Source: Oceanihabitans sp. 2_MG-2023
GTDB lineage: Bacteria > Bacteroidota > Bacteroidia > Flavobacteriales > Flavobacteriaceae
NCBI RefSeq assembly: GCF_030547245.1
Contig: NZ_JAUOQT010000007.1
Coordinates: forward strand, 1-64,000
Length of the DNA: 64,000 bases
Reading direction: 5' to 3'
The translations under genes and the position numbers were made by a program. Shown here piece by piece: positions 63,987 through 64,000 of the stretch. Position 1 is the stretch's first letter. The number at the start of each line of letters is the position of its first letter. Under the pieces are notes generated by a model. It had not been told where the DNA came from. It did not search any database and worked only from the letters and a program-made list of their open reading frames with translations.

Positions 63987-64000
63987 CATCCGCGTTTAAA

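Noticed and set aside
1-64000. CRISPR arrays, insertion sequences, prophage, tRNA or rRNA genes
   Set aside because: I saw no short regularly spaced repeats, transposase or integrase motifs, or tRNA cloverleaf cores in either strand. The region reads as stable chromosome.

Overview
The window is a low-GC chromosomal segment from a member of the Bacteroidota, almost certainly a marine Flavobacteriaceae. The signs are promoter boxes of the TAnnTTTG type, few Shine-Dalgarno sequences, exported proteins with short signal peptides ending in ...FAQ or ...FSQ, a secreted repeat protein of the kind exported by type IX secretion, a PL6 alginate-lyase-type protein, and many genes typical of the group (DUF3822 next to rsmD, DUF4126, MiaE, a KdnB-type oxidase). 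About 55 protein genes and the RNase P RNA gene (rnpB) are supported. I see no tRNA, rRNA, insertion sequence, prophage or CRISPR array.

Layout. 1-3114 (minus): a large secreted protein running off the left edge, with near-identical 97-residue repeats, preceded by a small secreted protein. 3467-6988 (plus): a SixA-like phosphatase, then ppk1 and a Ppx/GppA phosphatase (polyphosphate synthesis and breakdown). 7147-8270: two tandem outer-membrane beta-barrel paralogues. 8328-11185 (minus): dnaX, a lipoprotein and miaE. 11395-11700: rnpB with a clear promoter and terminator. 11896-13980 (minus): a membrane-anchored protein, DUF3822 and rsmD. 14106-20666 (plus): a RecD-like helicase, DUF4126, then a lipopolysaccharide-flavoured run with kdsB, a HAD phosphatase, a CatA-like acyltransferase, a KdnB-type oxidase and a lysophospholipid-type acyltransferase.

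21107-26893 (plus) is the most unusual part. Five overlapping genes encode (1) a 1018-residue protein with a lysine-rich N-terminus, about 19 helical repeats of exactly 29 residues and a C-terminal HExxH metallopeptidase-like domain; (2) a cytoplasmic protein resembling the gingipain (C25) caspase-fold proteases; (3) an acyl carrier protein; (4) a complete ketosynthase; (5) a truncated ketosynthase-like protein without the active-site cysteine. I do not recognise this combination as a described system.

27016-36590 (minus): housekeeping and envelope genes (CarboxypepD_reg-like protein, yebC, Tsp-type S41 protease, pterin dehydratase, sugar epimerase-like protein, glutaminase, gcvT, a FISUMP lipoprotein). 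36796-42264 (minus): a carbohydrate group with an OafA-like acyltransferase, a PL6 lyase, a KduD-like dehydrogenase, a DUF218 protein and a FucU-like mutarotase. 42457-48056 (minus): thrA-thrB-thrC plus a DUF1853 gene. 48269-63929: nnrD, a TlpA-like lipoprotein, hutH, clpC, gyrA, a TPR protein, an NlpC/P60 peptidase, a thiolase and a PgpH-like 7TM-HD phosphodiesterase. A strong promoter-like sequence at the extreme right edge points out of the window.
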